Assembly: GCA_017428945.1 (NCBI GenBank)
Contig: JAFRPW010000025.1
Location: 1 to 64,000 of the forward strand
DNA length: 64,000 nt
Reading direction: 5' to 3'
DNA from: Bacteroidales bacterium
GTDB taxonomy: Bacteria > Bacteroidota > Bacteroidia > Bacteroidales > UBA932
Below are positions 42,048-50,690 of the stretch, piece by piece. Position numbers and translations under genes: made by a program. Positions within the stretch are counted from its first letter, which is position 1, and every line of letters starts with the position of its first letter. Under the pieces are notes generated by a model. It was not told where the DNA came from, did not search any database, and saw nothing but the letters and a program-made list of their open reading frames with translations.

Positions 42048-44699
42048 TTAGTTCAACGCATCGATTTCTGCCTGTGTAAGGTCACGGACGCAACGGACAG
42101 TGTGTGTAGTCAACCCTGATCCGGTCGCGACTTCATTACCGTTCAAGGCCCTGTAATAACCGGCGTTAAGGACCTGGTTCAATGAAGTATCGCCATCCGG
42201 AGAGGTGGTCTGAAGTCCGATGATAACGCTTATTTCTTCTTCGGTGGGAAGTCGCCAGCCTGTATAATAAACACCGTTTTGGCCAACTTCAAGATAGGTC
42301 TCACAATGCTTTGCTTCCCAACGCTTTAATTCATCTTCAGACGAAACTCTCGTAGTCCCATAGTTAGCAGCAGTTGGACTACCAACAATAGTCGGCATGC
42401 TTGAGGTAGAGCCGAGTTGAGAAGCAATCATGAATGCCGGGGAGAAAACTCTGTCATCAGAAAGGCCGTCGCTTTCAATGTTAGGCCTACCCATAACGTA
42501 TGAAGACGATGTTGAGGAAGATTGTACAATAAACATACGAGGATTAAAAGACAAGGCGTCACCTGCAACAACTCGACCTCCGGTAGAAGTATTGTTTGCT
42601 TTCATGTAGTAAACAGTACCACCACTTACATACTTTGGCCTGAAGGGTGCGTTGGAGCTGGTGTTATTACCTTGGGAAGCAACACGGAATGTATGGGTTC
42701 CGGTTATATCCACGTCATAGTTTACCCAGCGATAGTTTCGGAAAGCCTGGCTGCTGCTCGGGACATGATCCTTATTCAGATTGTAAGAACCACCTGAATA
42801 ACGGTACTCTTCCGGTCCATAGGGGCCGGTTGATGTGCTGAACGGCTCATAATTAGGATCAGTGGAAGCCAATGCACTGCGTGCGGAAATACGGGACGAC
42901 CACGCACCGACTACATGCGAGATACGGGTTGTGGACAGGTGCCGGATGGTAATGTCCCTGTAAAGCCCCTTGGACTCCCAGTCCGTGACATCCAGATATA
43001 CCCTGACCATTATGTATTTATCTGAATGATTAGGGAGCGAGCAGGACTCGATGGTGAGGGTTCTGTCCGAACGGGTGAATTTATTCTGCAGATAAGTGGT
43101 TGTGCCCGCCACAACAGAGCCTACCGTCTTAGTGGACACAAAGTGATTCTGCTTGTTACCTTGAAAGTTGAAGAAATAAGGTGCCGGAGCGTTTTGTGCC
43201 ACATCGTCAGAAAAGGCGTATTCTGTGTACGTGGCAGACGTGGTGTTGAAAGGCTCTTCTGCGGTCGCATTGGGCAATGTGACATACTTCAGCTTTATAT
43301 TACGCTTGTTGGGCTTGATAATGGTAACATTCTCCGACTGCATACCGTCACCACGGAGCGTAACACTTGTAGGTGAAACGTCAAAATAGTCGTTGTCCGA
43401 GTGGTCTACGTCGGCGATATCTTCGCTGTTGACCGGGATGTTACCCCAGGGGATGATGTCGTAATTGCAACGTACCTTATAAGCGTCCGTGAGGAGTTCG
43501 CCGCCCTCTGAAGCGATGGTGGCTTCTATCTTGTAGAGTTTGTTGCGGCCGATTGCGGTCACACCGCCCTCCGGATTCACCACGGGAATCTTGTATGTCT
43601 GATAAGTGGTGACATCGGTGGAGGTGTCCTTATAACCCAGCGAAAGGATGATGGCAGGGGCCTCGGAACTGGCGCTGCCTGCAGTCCAGCTGAGCGGATA
43701 GGTATAAGTTGCAAAAGTGAAATGCTTGTCTGCGCCGGTATATAACAGGTCTGTGTCAACGGCATCGTTGCCCATCATGATACCGCCGGCCACGAAGATG
43801 GACTTGTTGTAGTTGACATCGGCCCCGGTAATCTTGCTGGGGTCTATGACCGGAGTGCTGAAGGAGAAATTGTAGAATCTCCAGGCGGGGGCACCGGTGA
43901 CTTCCACATTCTTTGCAGCCAGGGAAGTGATGAAAGTGTCGCTGAAATTGACATCCACCACTATCTTGGCAGCCGCCCTCACCAGTGCCAGGGCGATGGA
44001 TTCGGTGGAACCCGCGGTGAAGGTGGTCTTGCCGTCCATCAGGAATGACTTTTCATTTGCGTAATAGCGTTTCTGCTGGGAATTGCCGGTTGAAACGTCA
44101 AATGTGGACTGCTGGATATACTTCTTGTGGAGGTCCAGCCATTCGGGATTCAGGTTGTCCTCATTGTATGCACCCCAATAGGGCTTGTGTCCGCCTTCGC
44201 CGTTAGCTTCCGAAGGGTCGTAATCGAACTCAATCATGGACTTCAGACCCGCCAGGTCCGTAATGCCGGCACTGCCCAGCTCACTTGTTGCTGAACTGTT
44301 GCCGGAATTGGCCGCAGTCTTCACCTGCCTGCTGTTTGCCGACACATAGACGTCGTAGCTGTTTCCGACGACGAAACCGTCTGCACGCCAGTCACTGGTA
44401 ACTCTCCAGGAGGTTTCACCGGTCTTGTCGGAGGCGGAGTTGAGCGTAAAATGCTTGATGGAAGGACTTGCGTCGCCGCTGAAAGTACCATAGAAATAGA
44501 CGTTAAGCAAATCGACGGCATCTTCCTTGAGGCTGGTAACGGAAGGCACTTCCGCCTTGGTGGCGGGGGAAGATACGGACGTCTGCAGGATAAGGGCATA
44601 ACTGTCATCCACAGGCATTTCCTCTTCATAAGAACAGGAAACGGCTGCAAAGGAAAGAAGCCCGGCAACAATGGTGTAATATAGAATGTTCTGTTTCAT
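42048..44699 (-). CDS. Large fimbrial tip/adhesin lipoprotein with lectin-like C-terminus
   Basis: 883 residues with signal QNILYYTIVAGLLSFAAVSC. SSPATKAEVP resembles a pilin processing site, followed by VDLLNVYFYGTF and LALVRAAAKIVVDVNF (tip-fimbrillin blocks). The C-terminal ~90 residues carry CETYLEVG, GWRLPTEEEISVIIGLQT and VRCVRD, the FISUMP/DUF1566-like lectin-fold signature also found in the tip protein at 28316-30847. The coding region for this end (~42100-42850) is more AT-rich than the rest. Middle gene of the second fimbrial operon. Confidence 0.78.
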   Translation of the reverse strand: MKQNILYYTIVAGLLSFAAVSCSYEEEMPVDDSYALILQTSVSSPATKAEVPSVTSLKEDAVDLLNVYFYGTFSGDASPSIKHFTLNSASDKTGETSWRVTSDWRADGFVVGNSYDVYVSANSRQVKTAANSGNSSATSELGSAGITDLAGLKSMIEFDYDPSEANGEGGHKPYWGAYNEDNLNPEWLDLHKKYIQQSTFDVSTGNSQQKRYYANEKSFLMDGKTTFTAGSTESIALALVRAAAKIVVDVNFSDTFITSLAAKNVEVTGAPAWRFYNFSFSTPVIDPSKITGADVNYNKSIFVAGGIMMGNDAVDTDLLYTGADKHFTFATYTYPLSWTAGSASSEAPAIILSLGYKDTSTDVTTYQTYKIPVVNPEGGVTAIGRNKLYKIEATIASEGGELLTDAYKVRCNYDIIPWGNIPVNSEDIADVDHSDNDYFDVSPTSVTLRGDGMQSENVTIIKPNKRNIKLKYVTLPNATAEEPFNTTSATYTEYAFSDDVAQNAPAPYFFNFQGNKQNHFVSTKTVGSVVAGTTTYLQNKFTRSDRTLTIESCSLPNHSDKYIMVRVYLDVTDWESKGLYRDITIRHLSTTRISHVVGAWSSRISARSALASTDPNYEPFSTSTGPYGPEEYRYSGGSYNLNKDHVPSSSQAFRNYRWVNYDVDITGTHTFRVASQGNNTSSNAPFRPKYVSGGTVYYMKANNTSTGGRVVAGDALSFNPRMFIVQSSSTSSSYVMGRPNIESDGLSDDRVFSPAFMIASQLGSTSSMPTIVGSPTAANYGTTRVSSEDELKRWEAKHCETYLEVGQNGVYYTGWRLPTEEEISVIIGLQTTSPDGDTSLNQVLNAGYYRALNGNEVATGSGLTTHTVRCVRDLTQAEIDALN

Positions 44700-44708
44700 A
44701 CTTCTTAA

Positions 44709-46388
44709 TTAAGGGGTGACGACGGTTCCATTCGGGTTATACAGGGTTCCGGTATAGGTATATACTGCCGGGCCGACATAATAGAAGGTAAGTTCCTTGT
44801 TGGATTCTCCGGGCAGGCGGTAGTAATCCGGAGTGCCGGCATTGTTGAAGGACATCTCATGGAATGTACCGGATTCAACGGAGAGGAGGGATACGATGCA
44901 CTTCTTCTCCGACTCCGGAGCGTCAATTCTGAACTGCTTCACAGGCACCACGGAGAAGTAGGTCTGAACTGAGGCGCCTGAGGGGATTTCAATGGCATCG
45001 GTAAGAGAATGGTCCGAGACAGCTGCGGCGTTTCCGTTATACTGGACGAACTTGAAGTTGGGGTTGTCAAGCACCAGGCGGAGAACGGTGTTGGATTCCG
45101 ACTCGGTGGCCACTTCGATAACGGGTGAGAAGGCGGAGCGCAGCGAGGCGTCCGGGGTGTTGGTGATAATCACCTCCCCGTCGTGGTTCATATAGCCGTA
45201 GGATACTACAATGAAGCTTTCATCCCAATTGGAGTAATCGCTGTCTGTGTCATATCTACGATATTCTTCACAAGCTTTAATCTTTGCAGCTGCCGGAGAG
45301 ACGTAGTTGTAAGAGTAATCCACTGCTGTGGCGGCTTCGGAATCCCAGGCGCTGACAGTGAGTGCGGAAAGGAGCAGCTCTCCGTTAGGAAGCGCAAGAC
45401 CAGTAATCCTATGCTTATTGCACGCGGCGAAAGAGATGAACTCGTCGGGGTTCGTAGGATGGGTGCTGGAATACTTGAGTGGAAGCGTGCGGTAACTTGC
45501 AGCTCCTCCCTTTTCTATATTAAAGGTTATGCTGAGGTTGTTCAGGACCTGAGGAAGGGCCAGAACGGTAAAGGTAAGAGACTTGGTCTGGGTAACATCC
45601 ACACCCTCGCCGAAGCTCACGCTTATGCTGGTTGAAGCAGAAGAAATGCTGCCAAAGGTGGAAGCTCCGCCGTCTGCAAAGGCCGTGACGGCGAATGTGC
45701 CGGCGAGTTCACTTGTCGTTGAGGAAAGAGTGAAGGATTTGATTTTGAGGGTGATGTCATCCTGGCTCTTGAGGTTGAACTCAAATGCGGTGAATGCAGG
45801 GTAGAAGTCCATTGTAAAGTCCGAAGAGCCTTCGGTCACACCGGACTTGTCTGCCAGCATCCAAGCGCTGCTAAGGTCCGGCGTAAAGGTGGTGAGCGTG
45901 GATGTTGATGTCTTATGCTCTGCATCATCAATCACGTTCTGCGTGGCAGGGATGCTAAGTCCCGTTGCGCTTGCAGAACCGGAACCGGACACGGTGATGG
46001 CGTGGGAGGGATAAATACCCCAGAAGTGGTGAGTACCACTACCCCACAAGAGGCCATCGGTTCCGGAAACAGCCAACTCTGCCGTAGACGTAGCGCCGGA
46101 AGCAGCGGGTGTACCGGATATGACGTAATCCGCGTAATTGTCGCCGCCCTCCGTTTCTGCGAGGTCACTGGCGATGCGGATTATATCGTCCACTTTCCAG
46201 TCTATGCGTTCGCGTCCTGCATTGACAACGCCGCTGTACGAGGTTTTGGTAGCGGACTCTGCGCCGGTTACTGAGGTAATGGCTTTGAACCGGATGACTT
46301 TCCCGGTGTAATCTTTTTCACAAGATACCACTCCCAGCAGGCATATAGCCGCGAGGATGGGTATCAGAAGATGGAATGTTTTCTTCAT
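44709..46388 (-). CDS. Fimbrillin-like lipoprotein of the second operon
   Basis: 559 residues with signal KTFHLLIPILAAICLLGVVSC. The N-terminal part has the fimbrillin layout: IRFKAIT, ESATKTSYSGVV (TKT site), RIDWKVDDIIRIASD, HHFWGIYPSHA and MDFYPAFTAFEFNLKS. ALTVSAWDSE near residue 345 corresponds to the C-terminal strand of simpler subunits, and a ~200-residue beta extension follows. A probable shaft or stalk component. It starts 21 nt after the stop of the 57-codon gene upstream. Confidence 0.75.
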   Translation of the reverse strand: MKKTFHLLIPILAAICLLGVVSCEKDYTGKVIRFKAITSVTGAESATKTSYSGVVNAGRERIDWKVDDIIRIASDLAETEGGDNYADYVISGTPAASGATSTAELAVSGTDGLLWGSGTHHFWGIYPSHAITVSGSGSASATGLSIPATQNVIDDAEHKTSTSTLTTFTPDLSSAWMLADKSGVTEGSSDFTMDFYPAFTAFEFNLKSQDDITLKIKSFTLSSTTSELAGTFAVTAFADGGASTFGSISSASTSISVSFGEGVDVTQTKSLTFTVLALPQVLNNLSITFNIEKGGAASYRTLPLKYSSTHPTNPDEFISFAACNKHRITGLALPNGELLLSALTVSAWDSEAATAVDYSYNYVSPAAAKIKACEEYRRYDTDSDYSNWDESFIVVSYGYMNHDGEVIITNTPDASLRSAFSPVIEVATESESNTVLRLVLDNPNFKFVQYNGNAAAVSDHSLTDAIEIPSGASVQTYFSVVPVKQFRIDAPESEKKCIVSLLSVESGTFHEMSFNNAGTPDYYRLPGESNKELTFYYVGPAVYTYTGTLYNPNGTVVTP

Positions 46389-46409
46389 ACGTCTTCTTTT
46401 TTTTAATTC

Positions 46410-46583
46410 CTACTCCCAGACCTGGTTGAACTGGGTGTCGGAAAAGTCATACGATTGCACCTCCTGGCCCTTGGTCTGGACCTTGGTGTCCTTGGTTACC
46501 ACCGACCCTGCAAGGAAGTCTTCCTCCAGGAGCACGTCAACTGTGTTGAGCACACGAGGTGCCAGGTACTTTTTCATGTTCAT
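46410..46583 (-). CDS. Small conserved-looking protein of the fimbrial/UpxY operon
   Basis: 57 codons on the minus strand, starting MNMKKYLAPRVLNTVDVLLE and ending QSYDFSDTQFNQVWE. No signal peptide or membrane helix. It is acidic, with a Lys/Pro start, a central LLEEDFLAGS and an aromatic-acidic tail. Small proteins of the same layout (start like MKKYxxP, end like W-E) sit beside fimbrillin and NusG-like genes in other Bacteroidales as far as I recall (not checked). Spacing supports a real gene: 6 nt after the UpxY stop and 21 nt before the fimbrillin start. Function unknown. Confidence 0.65.
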   Translation of the reverse strand: MNMKKYLAPRVLNTVDVLLEEDFLAGSVVTKDTKVQTKGQEVQSYDFSDTQFNQVWE

Positions 46584-46589
46584 ATATAG

Positions 46590-47102
46590 TTACTTTTCAA
46601 TTTTTTCCAACCAGGCGCGAGGGACTCTTGCCCTGGCGTACAGGCAGTTCATGAGGCTTACCACCACGTAGAAGCGGCCCTGGAACTCCATTACGGTTCC
46701 TTCCACCCCGCGGAGGGAACCCTTGACCACGCGGACCCACTCTCCCAGCTGCAGGGGTGCGTCCACCAGGCCGCCTTCCTCCAGCGAGGCGTTGAACACG
46801 CGCCTGAAGTCGTCCATCTGCTTGTCCGGGACGGTCATGAGCTGGCGTGTTGCGCAGTCGAAGAGGTAGTCTGCCTTTACTCCCTGGAAGTGGATGAGGT
46901 CAAGGGCGTTGGCCCTTGTTGTGTGGATGAAGACGAAGTTCATCATGGCAGGCACCTCCACGGAACCTTTGCCGCGGGAGGACTTGCGCGTACGGGTGGG
47001 GACGAAGTTCTCCACGCCAAGAGCAGACAGACGGTCACGGACACCCAGTTCGGCTCCGTGACGAGTCTTTGCGACGTACCAGTATGCGTTTTGCCTTTCC
47101 AT
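46590..47102 (-). CDS. UpxY-like NusG-family transcription antiterminator
   Basis: 170 residues. NusG N-terminal domain (WYVAKTRHGAELGVRDRLSALGVENFVPT) and a C-terminal KOW motif (GEWVRVVKGSLRGVEGTVMEFQGRFYVVVSL). UpxY proteins in Bacteroides bind elongating RNA polymerase and permit transcription through capsule loci. Here the gene is second in an operon, overlapping the priming transferase by 1 bp and preceding fimbrial genes. It may relieve termination in this operon's leader (palindrome at 48479-48496) or in the divergent polysaccharide operon. The target is inference. Confidence 0.88.
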   Translation of the reverse strand: MERQNAYWYVAKTRHGAELGVRDRLSALGVENFVPTRTRKSSRGKGSVEVPAMMNFVFIHTTRANALDLIHFQGVKADYLFDCATRQLMTVPDKQMDDFRRVFNASLEEGGLVDAPLQLGEWVRVVKGSLRGVEGTVMEFQGRFYVVVSLMNCLYARARVPRAWLEKIEK

Positions 47103-48424
47103 TAAAACTTCTTCCCGCTTACAATGCTCAGGAACGTGAGGCCAAGGACCTTTGCGTCGAACCAGATGGAGTGGTTGCGTAGGTAATAGAGGTCCAGATC
47201 CAGGCGGGTGAGCATCTTTTCCAGGGTATCTGTGTATCCGTTGTATAATGTGGCGTAGCTTGTAACGCCCGGCCTTATCTGGTAAAGGTAGCGGTAGCGG
47301 GCGTTGTGCTCCATTATTTTATCTATATAGTATTGTCTTTCCGGACGATATCCAATGAAGGACATGTCTCCTTTGAAGACATTCCAGAGCTGGGGAAGCT
47401 CGTCAAGGTGATGGGCCCTGAGGAAGCGTCCGGTGCGGGTAAGGCGGGGATCCTCCTCTCCGGAGTAGAGGGCGGGGGAGCCGTCAGCTTCCGCATCCAG
47501 GCGCATGGAGCGGAACTTGTAAATCCGGAATGGCTTTCCGCCGCGGCCTATGCGCTCCTGCGCAAAGATTGCGGGACCGCCGTCTTCGCGGCGCACCATG
47601 ATGGCGCAGATGGCAATTATGGGGCTGAATATGAGAAGGAGCACACCGGAAAGGGCGATGTCAAAGCTGCGCTTTAGAGCGTGGCCCATGAGGGACATGC
47701 CGTCCCGCTGAGGCTTTTCTTCCACCGCGGAGCCGTCAGAGGACTTTATCTCGGCGATGGTCTTTGGGAAGAAGAGGCCGTCTATGCCGCCCAGCTGCCA
47801 CTGGAGGCGGACCATGTCTTCGTCTGTGCGGCAGAAATAGATTACGAGGTCGTGAATAACGCGGCCGGACATGGAAGGATCTGTAGTTACAAGGCCCACT
47901 ACATCATAGCCTTCGCGTGTGAGTTCCTCGGACATGAGGATGGAAGGCTCATCCGTGCCGTAAACCAGGGCACTGCTGCGTGAGGCTTTTGCCTTGATGT
48001 CCGTATGCTTGAGGAGCAGACGGGCAGAGAGGCGGAGATACAGGAGCACGCCTGCGGTGAGGATGGCGTCCGCCATTATTGCTATGATGGCGTGTGTGAG
48101 CGGAATGCTGATGAGGCCCACCAGCATGGCTACGGTAAGAAGCGCCTCTTTTACCAGGATGGTGAGGCAGGTCTTGGCCATGGAGCGAACCGTGGCAAAG
48201 CTGCGTACTTCCTTGTGGGACGATGTTAGGAGCATACCGGTGGACATTCCCACAGCGGCGGCGCCTAACCATTTGAAAACCAACAGGGTGAAACCAGGAA
48301 TCGGATCCGACAGCCAGCGCACCAGGAGGATGGTGAGAAGGGACGCCAGCATGGACAACAGGAGGTCCTGCAGGAATACCATTCTTGCCCTTTGGTGGTG
48401 CATTATGTTGCTGTCTTCTTTCAA
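47102..48424 (-). CDS. Polyprenyl-phosphate priming sugar transferase (WcaJ-like)
   Basis: 440 residues. Four or so N-terminal transmembrane helices, a nucleotide-binding-like middle (SALVYGTDEPS), another helix (DIALSGVLLLIFSPIIAICAIM) and the bacterial sugar transferase domain (PF02397): AQERIGRGGKPFRIYKFRSM, TRTGRFLRAHHLDELPQLWNV and MSFIGYRPERQYY. It would place the first sugar-1-phosphate on undecaprenyl phosphate to begin repeat-unit assembly. Divergent from the flippase and glycosyltransferase operon it should serve. Confidence 0.92.
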   Translation of the reverse strand: MKEDSNIMHHQRARMVFLQDLLLSMLASLLTILLVRWLSDPIPGFTLLVFKWLGAAAVGMSTGMLLTSSHKEVRSFATVRSMAKTCLTILVKEALLTVAMLVGLISIPLTHAIIAIMADAILTAGVLLYLRLSARLLLKHTDIKAKASRSSALVYGTDEPSILMSEELTREGYDVVGLVTTDPSMSGRVIHDLVIYFCRTDEDMVRLQWQLGGIDGLFFPKTIAEIKSSDGSAVEEKPQRDGMSLMGHALKRSFDIALSGVLLLIFSPIIAICAIMVRREDGGPAIFAQERIGRGGKPFRIYKFRSMRLDAEADGSPALYSGEEDPRLTRTGRFLRAHHLDELPQLWNVFKGDMSFIGYRPERQYYIDKIMEHNARYRYLYQIRPGVTSYATLYNGYTDTLEKMLTRLDLDLYYLRNHSIWFDAKVLGLTFLSIVSGKKF

Positions 48425-48478
48425 GTGGCTGATAATTAATAATTTACCCCCCCTAGTGGTTTCCTTTTAATTAAAGTA

Positions 48479-48496
48479 TGTGCGTACGTACGCACA
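48479..48496. promoter_or_regulatory. 18-bp perfect palindrome (operator or leader hairpin)
   Basis: TGTGCGTACGTACGCACA is a perfect palindrome just downstream of the minus-strand promoter, about +10 to +27 of that transcript. It could bind a dimeric regulator or fold in RNA as a pause or attenuation signal for the UpxY-like protein. No T-run follows directly. Confidence 0.65.
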
Positions 48497-48509
48497 AGTT
48501 TACAAATCG

Positions 48510-48541
48510 CAAAGTTACCCCATTTTGGAAAACTATGCAAA
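48510..48541 (-). promoter_or_regulatory. Promoter of the priming-transferase/UpxY/fimbrial operon
   Basis: On the minus strand -33 TTTG (48541-48538), 20-nt spacer, -7 TAACTTTG (48517-48510). Both boxes match consensus. Confidence 0.82.
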
Positions 48542-48611
48542 TCGTGATAATAATTATTTTTAGAATTCGTTTCGCGGGGTTTCGTTTCTATTTCATTTGA
48601 AAAATTTTTAC

Positions 48612-48681
48612 TATATTTGCATCGGAAATGAAATCGCATTTCTATACTTTTTCTGTCCCGGGCTACAAACTGTAACCCCGG
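48612..48681 (+). promoter_or_regulatory. Promoter -7 box and leader hairpin for the outer-membrane/polysaccharide genes
   Basis: TATATTTG (48612-48619) matches the -7 consensus with no clean -33 at the right spacing. The leader contains a stem CCGGG-TACA/TGTA-CCCGG type hairpin (48657-48681) about 40 nt before the ATG at 48721. Confidence 0.55.
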
Positions 48682-48720
48682 CGGCGGAGCCGTTTTCCAG
48701 ATTTCTGATATTATAACATA

Positions 48721-49419
48721 ATGAAAAAGACTGTTTTAACTGGTCTTATCCTCTTATTCGGGGGGTTGACTCTTGTAGCCCAATCCGGCCAATACAGCCA
48801 TGAGGGACACTTCTACGCAGGTATTCAGCAGGGCCCCATGCTAAACATCTACGAGAATTATTTCTCTTACGTAGAGAACAAAAAGCCACTGGACCTAATT
48901 ACTTTCCAGGCTGCCCTTGTAGGCGGTTACGATGTGAACGAGATGTTCGGAGTAAGGCTGACGGCCGGCTATGCGAAGAATGCCGCCGCGTGCAATACCC
49001 ATAATACATCCGCGCACGGTTTCTACCCTTACACTTTCAGCAGCATCAATGTCTTTGCAGACGCCATCCTTGACCTTCAGGGCATGTCTGACAGGCTCAC
49101 TGCTTTCCGCATCAAACTGTACGGTGGTCTTGGCCTTGGTCATTCTTTCAACATGACGGATTCCCAGCACCCCTGGCAGGCGGTGCAGGATCCAAGCACG
49201 GCTTTCGGTTTCCGTTTAGGAGGAATTGCAGAGTATAATATCTTTGAGAATTTCGCCATGTATCTGGATGTCTGTGGCGAGGCTTATTCAGATGAATACA
49301 ACGGTCTTCTGCCCTCTCTCAAAGACCAGACAGACGTTTACGAGGGATATGGCGGATTCCCCTTCGACCTTCGCGGTCTTATTTCTATTGGCTTTATTTA
49401 CAGGTTCGGACAATTCTGA
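48721..49419 (+). CDS. Outer-membrane beta-barrel protein
   Basis: 232 residues with a cleavable signal (MKKTVLTGLILLFGGLTLVAQ). Alternating amphipathic strands (FYAGIQQGPMLNIYE, LVGGYDVNEMFGVRLTAGYA, IKLYGGLGLGHSFN, FRLGGIAEYNIFENFAMYLDV) end in GFIYRFGQF, a C-terminal aromatic typical of outer-membrane barrels. No enzyme signature. It is 2 nt upstream of an OmpA-family gene and heads the plus-strand operon, so it may belong to envelope anchoring of the polysaccharide. Function not established. Confidence 0.8.
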   Translation: MKKTVLTGLILLFGGLTLVAQSGQYSHEGHFYAGIQQGPMLNIYENYFSYVENKKPLDLITFQAALVGGYDVNEMFGVRLTAGYAKNAAACNTHNTSAHGFYPYTFSSINVFADAILDLQGMSDRLTAFRIKLYGGLGLGHSFNMTDSQHPWQAVQDPSTAFGFRLGGIAEYNIFENFAMYLDVCGEAYSDEYNGLLPSLKDQTDVYEGYGGFPFDLRGLISIGFIYRFGQF

Positions 49420-49421
49420 AT

Positions 49422-50564
49422 ATGAAAACGAAATTTATATTTTTGGCAGCGGCACTGATGTCGCTTGGTTTCATTGCATCGGCCCAGGAAGAAAGAGACG
49501 ACCGGTGGGTGTTTGTCGGTACTGGTATCGGCATGAATGTAGGTTTTGACGGCCAGCAGTTCTACGACCGCGAGAATTCCCATGTGGGCGCAGGTCTGGC
49601 CAATGACTCTTACTTTGGATACATGTTCAGCGACTGGGGCGGCTTCAGGGTTGGTTTCCAGGGCCTGAGCATCTCCAACAAGTTCACTGACTTCGGCAGC
49701 AAGAGGTACGAGTACCTGCACGCCGACATGCTCATCAGAGCGGGTAAAAGCGTCCTCCCGTATGTTCACATCGGCCTTGGACGTATAGACAACTTCGCCT
49801 TTGGCGGCGGCGCCGGCGTTATGTTCCCTATATATATCACCAAGCGTATTGCAATTGTGCCCGATATCAAGGCCACCGCATTTAACAACCGCATTTTCGC
49901 GGGGGCAAAGAACCTGCCGTCGGCAACCGTCAGCGCTACTCTGGGTATCAGCGTTAACCTGTGGAAGAACCCTGGCAAGAAGGTTAAAGAACTGCAGGCG
50001 GAGGTGAACTCCCAGAAGGAAGTACTGCAGGAGCAGCAGAAGAGCCTGAGGGCGAAGGATGAAGCCCTGAAGGCAAAGGACGAGGCCCTGAGAGCCCAGG
50101 AGGAGGCAACGCGCCAGGCCCTCCAGAACATCCAGAGGCCTGATATCGTCCGCGACACCGTCCTGGTCACCAGGATCCAGCACGACACCATCGTGGTCAA
50201 CAACGTTACCATGGTGCCCAACGAGATTATCACCACCATGCATGCCGACGCCCTGTTCGACACAGCGTCCGACGTCATCAAGACCGACTACTACTCCCAG
50301 CTTGAGGCAGTCGTCACCTGGATGAAGGAGCACCCTGACGTGGGCATCATCGTCGAGGGTCACACTGACAACGTGGGCAGCAAGGACTTCAACATGAACC
50401 TGTCTCTGCGCCGTGCCCAGAGCGTGAAGACCTTCCTTGTACGCCGCGGCATACGTCCTTCGCTCATCACCATTGAAGGTTACGGCTTCTCAAGGCCTGT
50501 TGCAGACAACAAGACCGAGGAAGGCCGCCAGCAGAACAGACGAGTGGAGGTGAGAGTACGGTAA
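49422..50564 (+). CDS. OmpA-family outer-membrane protein
   Basis: 380 residues: signal (MKTKFIFLAAALMSLGFIASAQ), small beta-barrel (~25-185), a coiled-coil linker (~190-240) with repeated KSLRAKDEALKAKDEALRAQ, and a C-terminal OmpA peptidoglycan-binding domain (ALFDTASDVIKTDYYSQLE, IIVEGHTDNVGSKDFNMNLSLRRAQSVKTFL, QQNRRVEVRVR). It links outer membrane and cell wall. The heptad-like linker is unusually regular. It follows the barrel gene by 2 nt and precedes the flippase by a 126-nt structured gap. Confidence 0.92.
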   Translation: MKTKFIFLAAALMSLGFIASAQEERDDRWVFVGTGIGMNVGFDGQQFYDRENSHVGAGLANDSYFGYMFSDWGGFRVGFQGLSISNKFTDFGSKRYEYLHADMLIRAGKSVLPYVHIGLGRIDNFAFGGGAGVMFPIYITKRIAIVPDIKATAFNNRIFAGAKNLPSATVSATLGISVNLWKNPGKKVKELQAEVNSQKEVLQEQQKSLRAKDEALKAKDEALRAQEEATRQALQNIQRPDIVRDTVLVTRIQHDTIVVNNVTMVPNEIITTMHADALFDTASDVIKTDYYSQLEAVVTWMKEHPDVGIIVEGHTDNVGSKDFNMNLSLRRAQSVKTFLVRRGIRPSLITIEGYGFSRPVADNKTEEGRQQNRRVEVRVR

Positions 50565-50618
50565 ATCACAGAGTTGTTTCGCTTCTCTATAGAACGGACA
50601 TACTGACTATATCAAGTA

Positions 50619-50656
50619 CCCGGAGGCGAATGCCGCACAAGGCTTTGCCCTCCGGG
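50619..50656 (+). promoter_or_regulatory. Stem-loop before the polysaccharide operon
   Basis: A perfect 8-bp stem CCCGGAGG/CCTCCGGG separated by 22 nt, without a following T-run. It sits in the 126-nt gap between the OmpA gene and the flippase. It could be an attenuator or processing site in the leader, possibly the place where the antiterminator matters. Confidence 0.5.
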
Positions 50657-50690
50657 CTACTGATTGTTAACGGAGAGGTTTTTTTACGAG

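Noticed and set aside
50040-50110. Tandem DNA repeat in the OmpA gene linker
   Set aside because: Short repeated KDEAL-type codons reflect a coiled coil; too few units and too imperfect to call a DNA repeat array.
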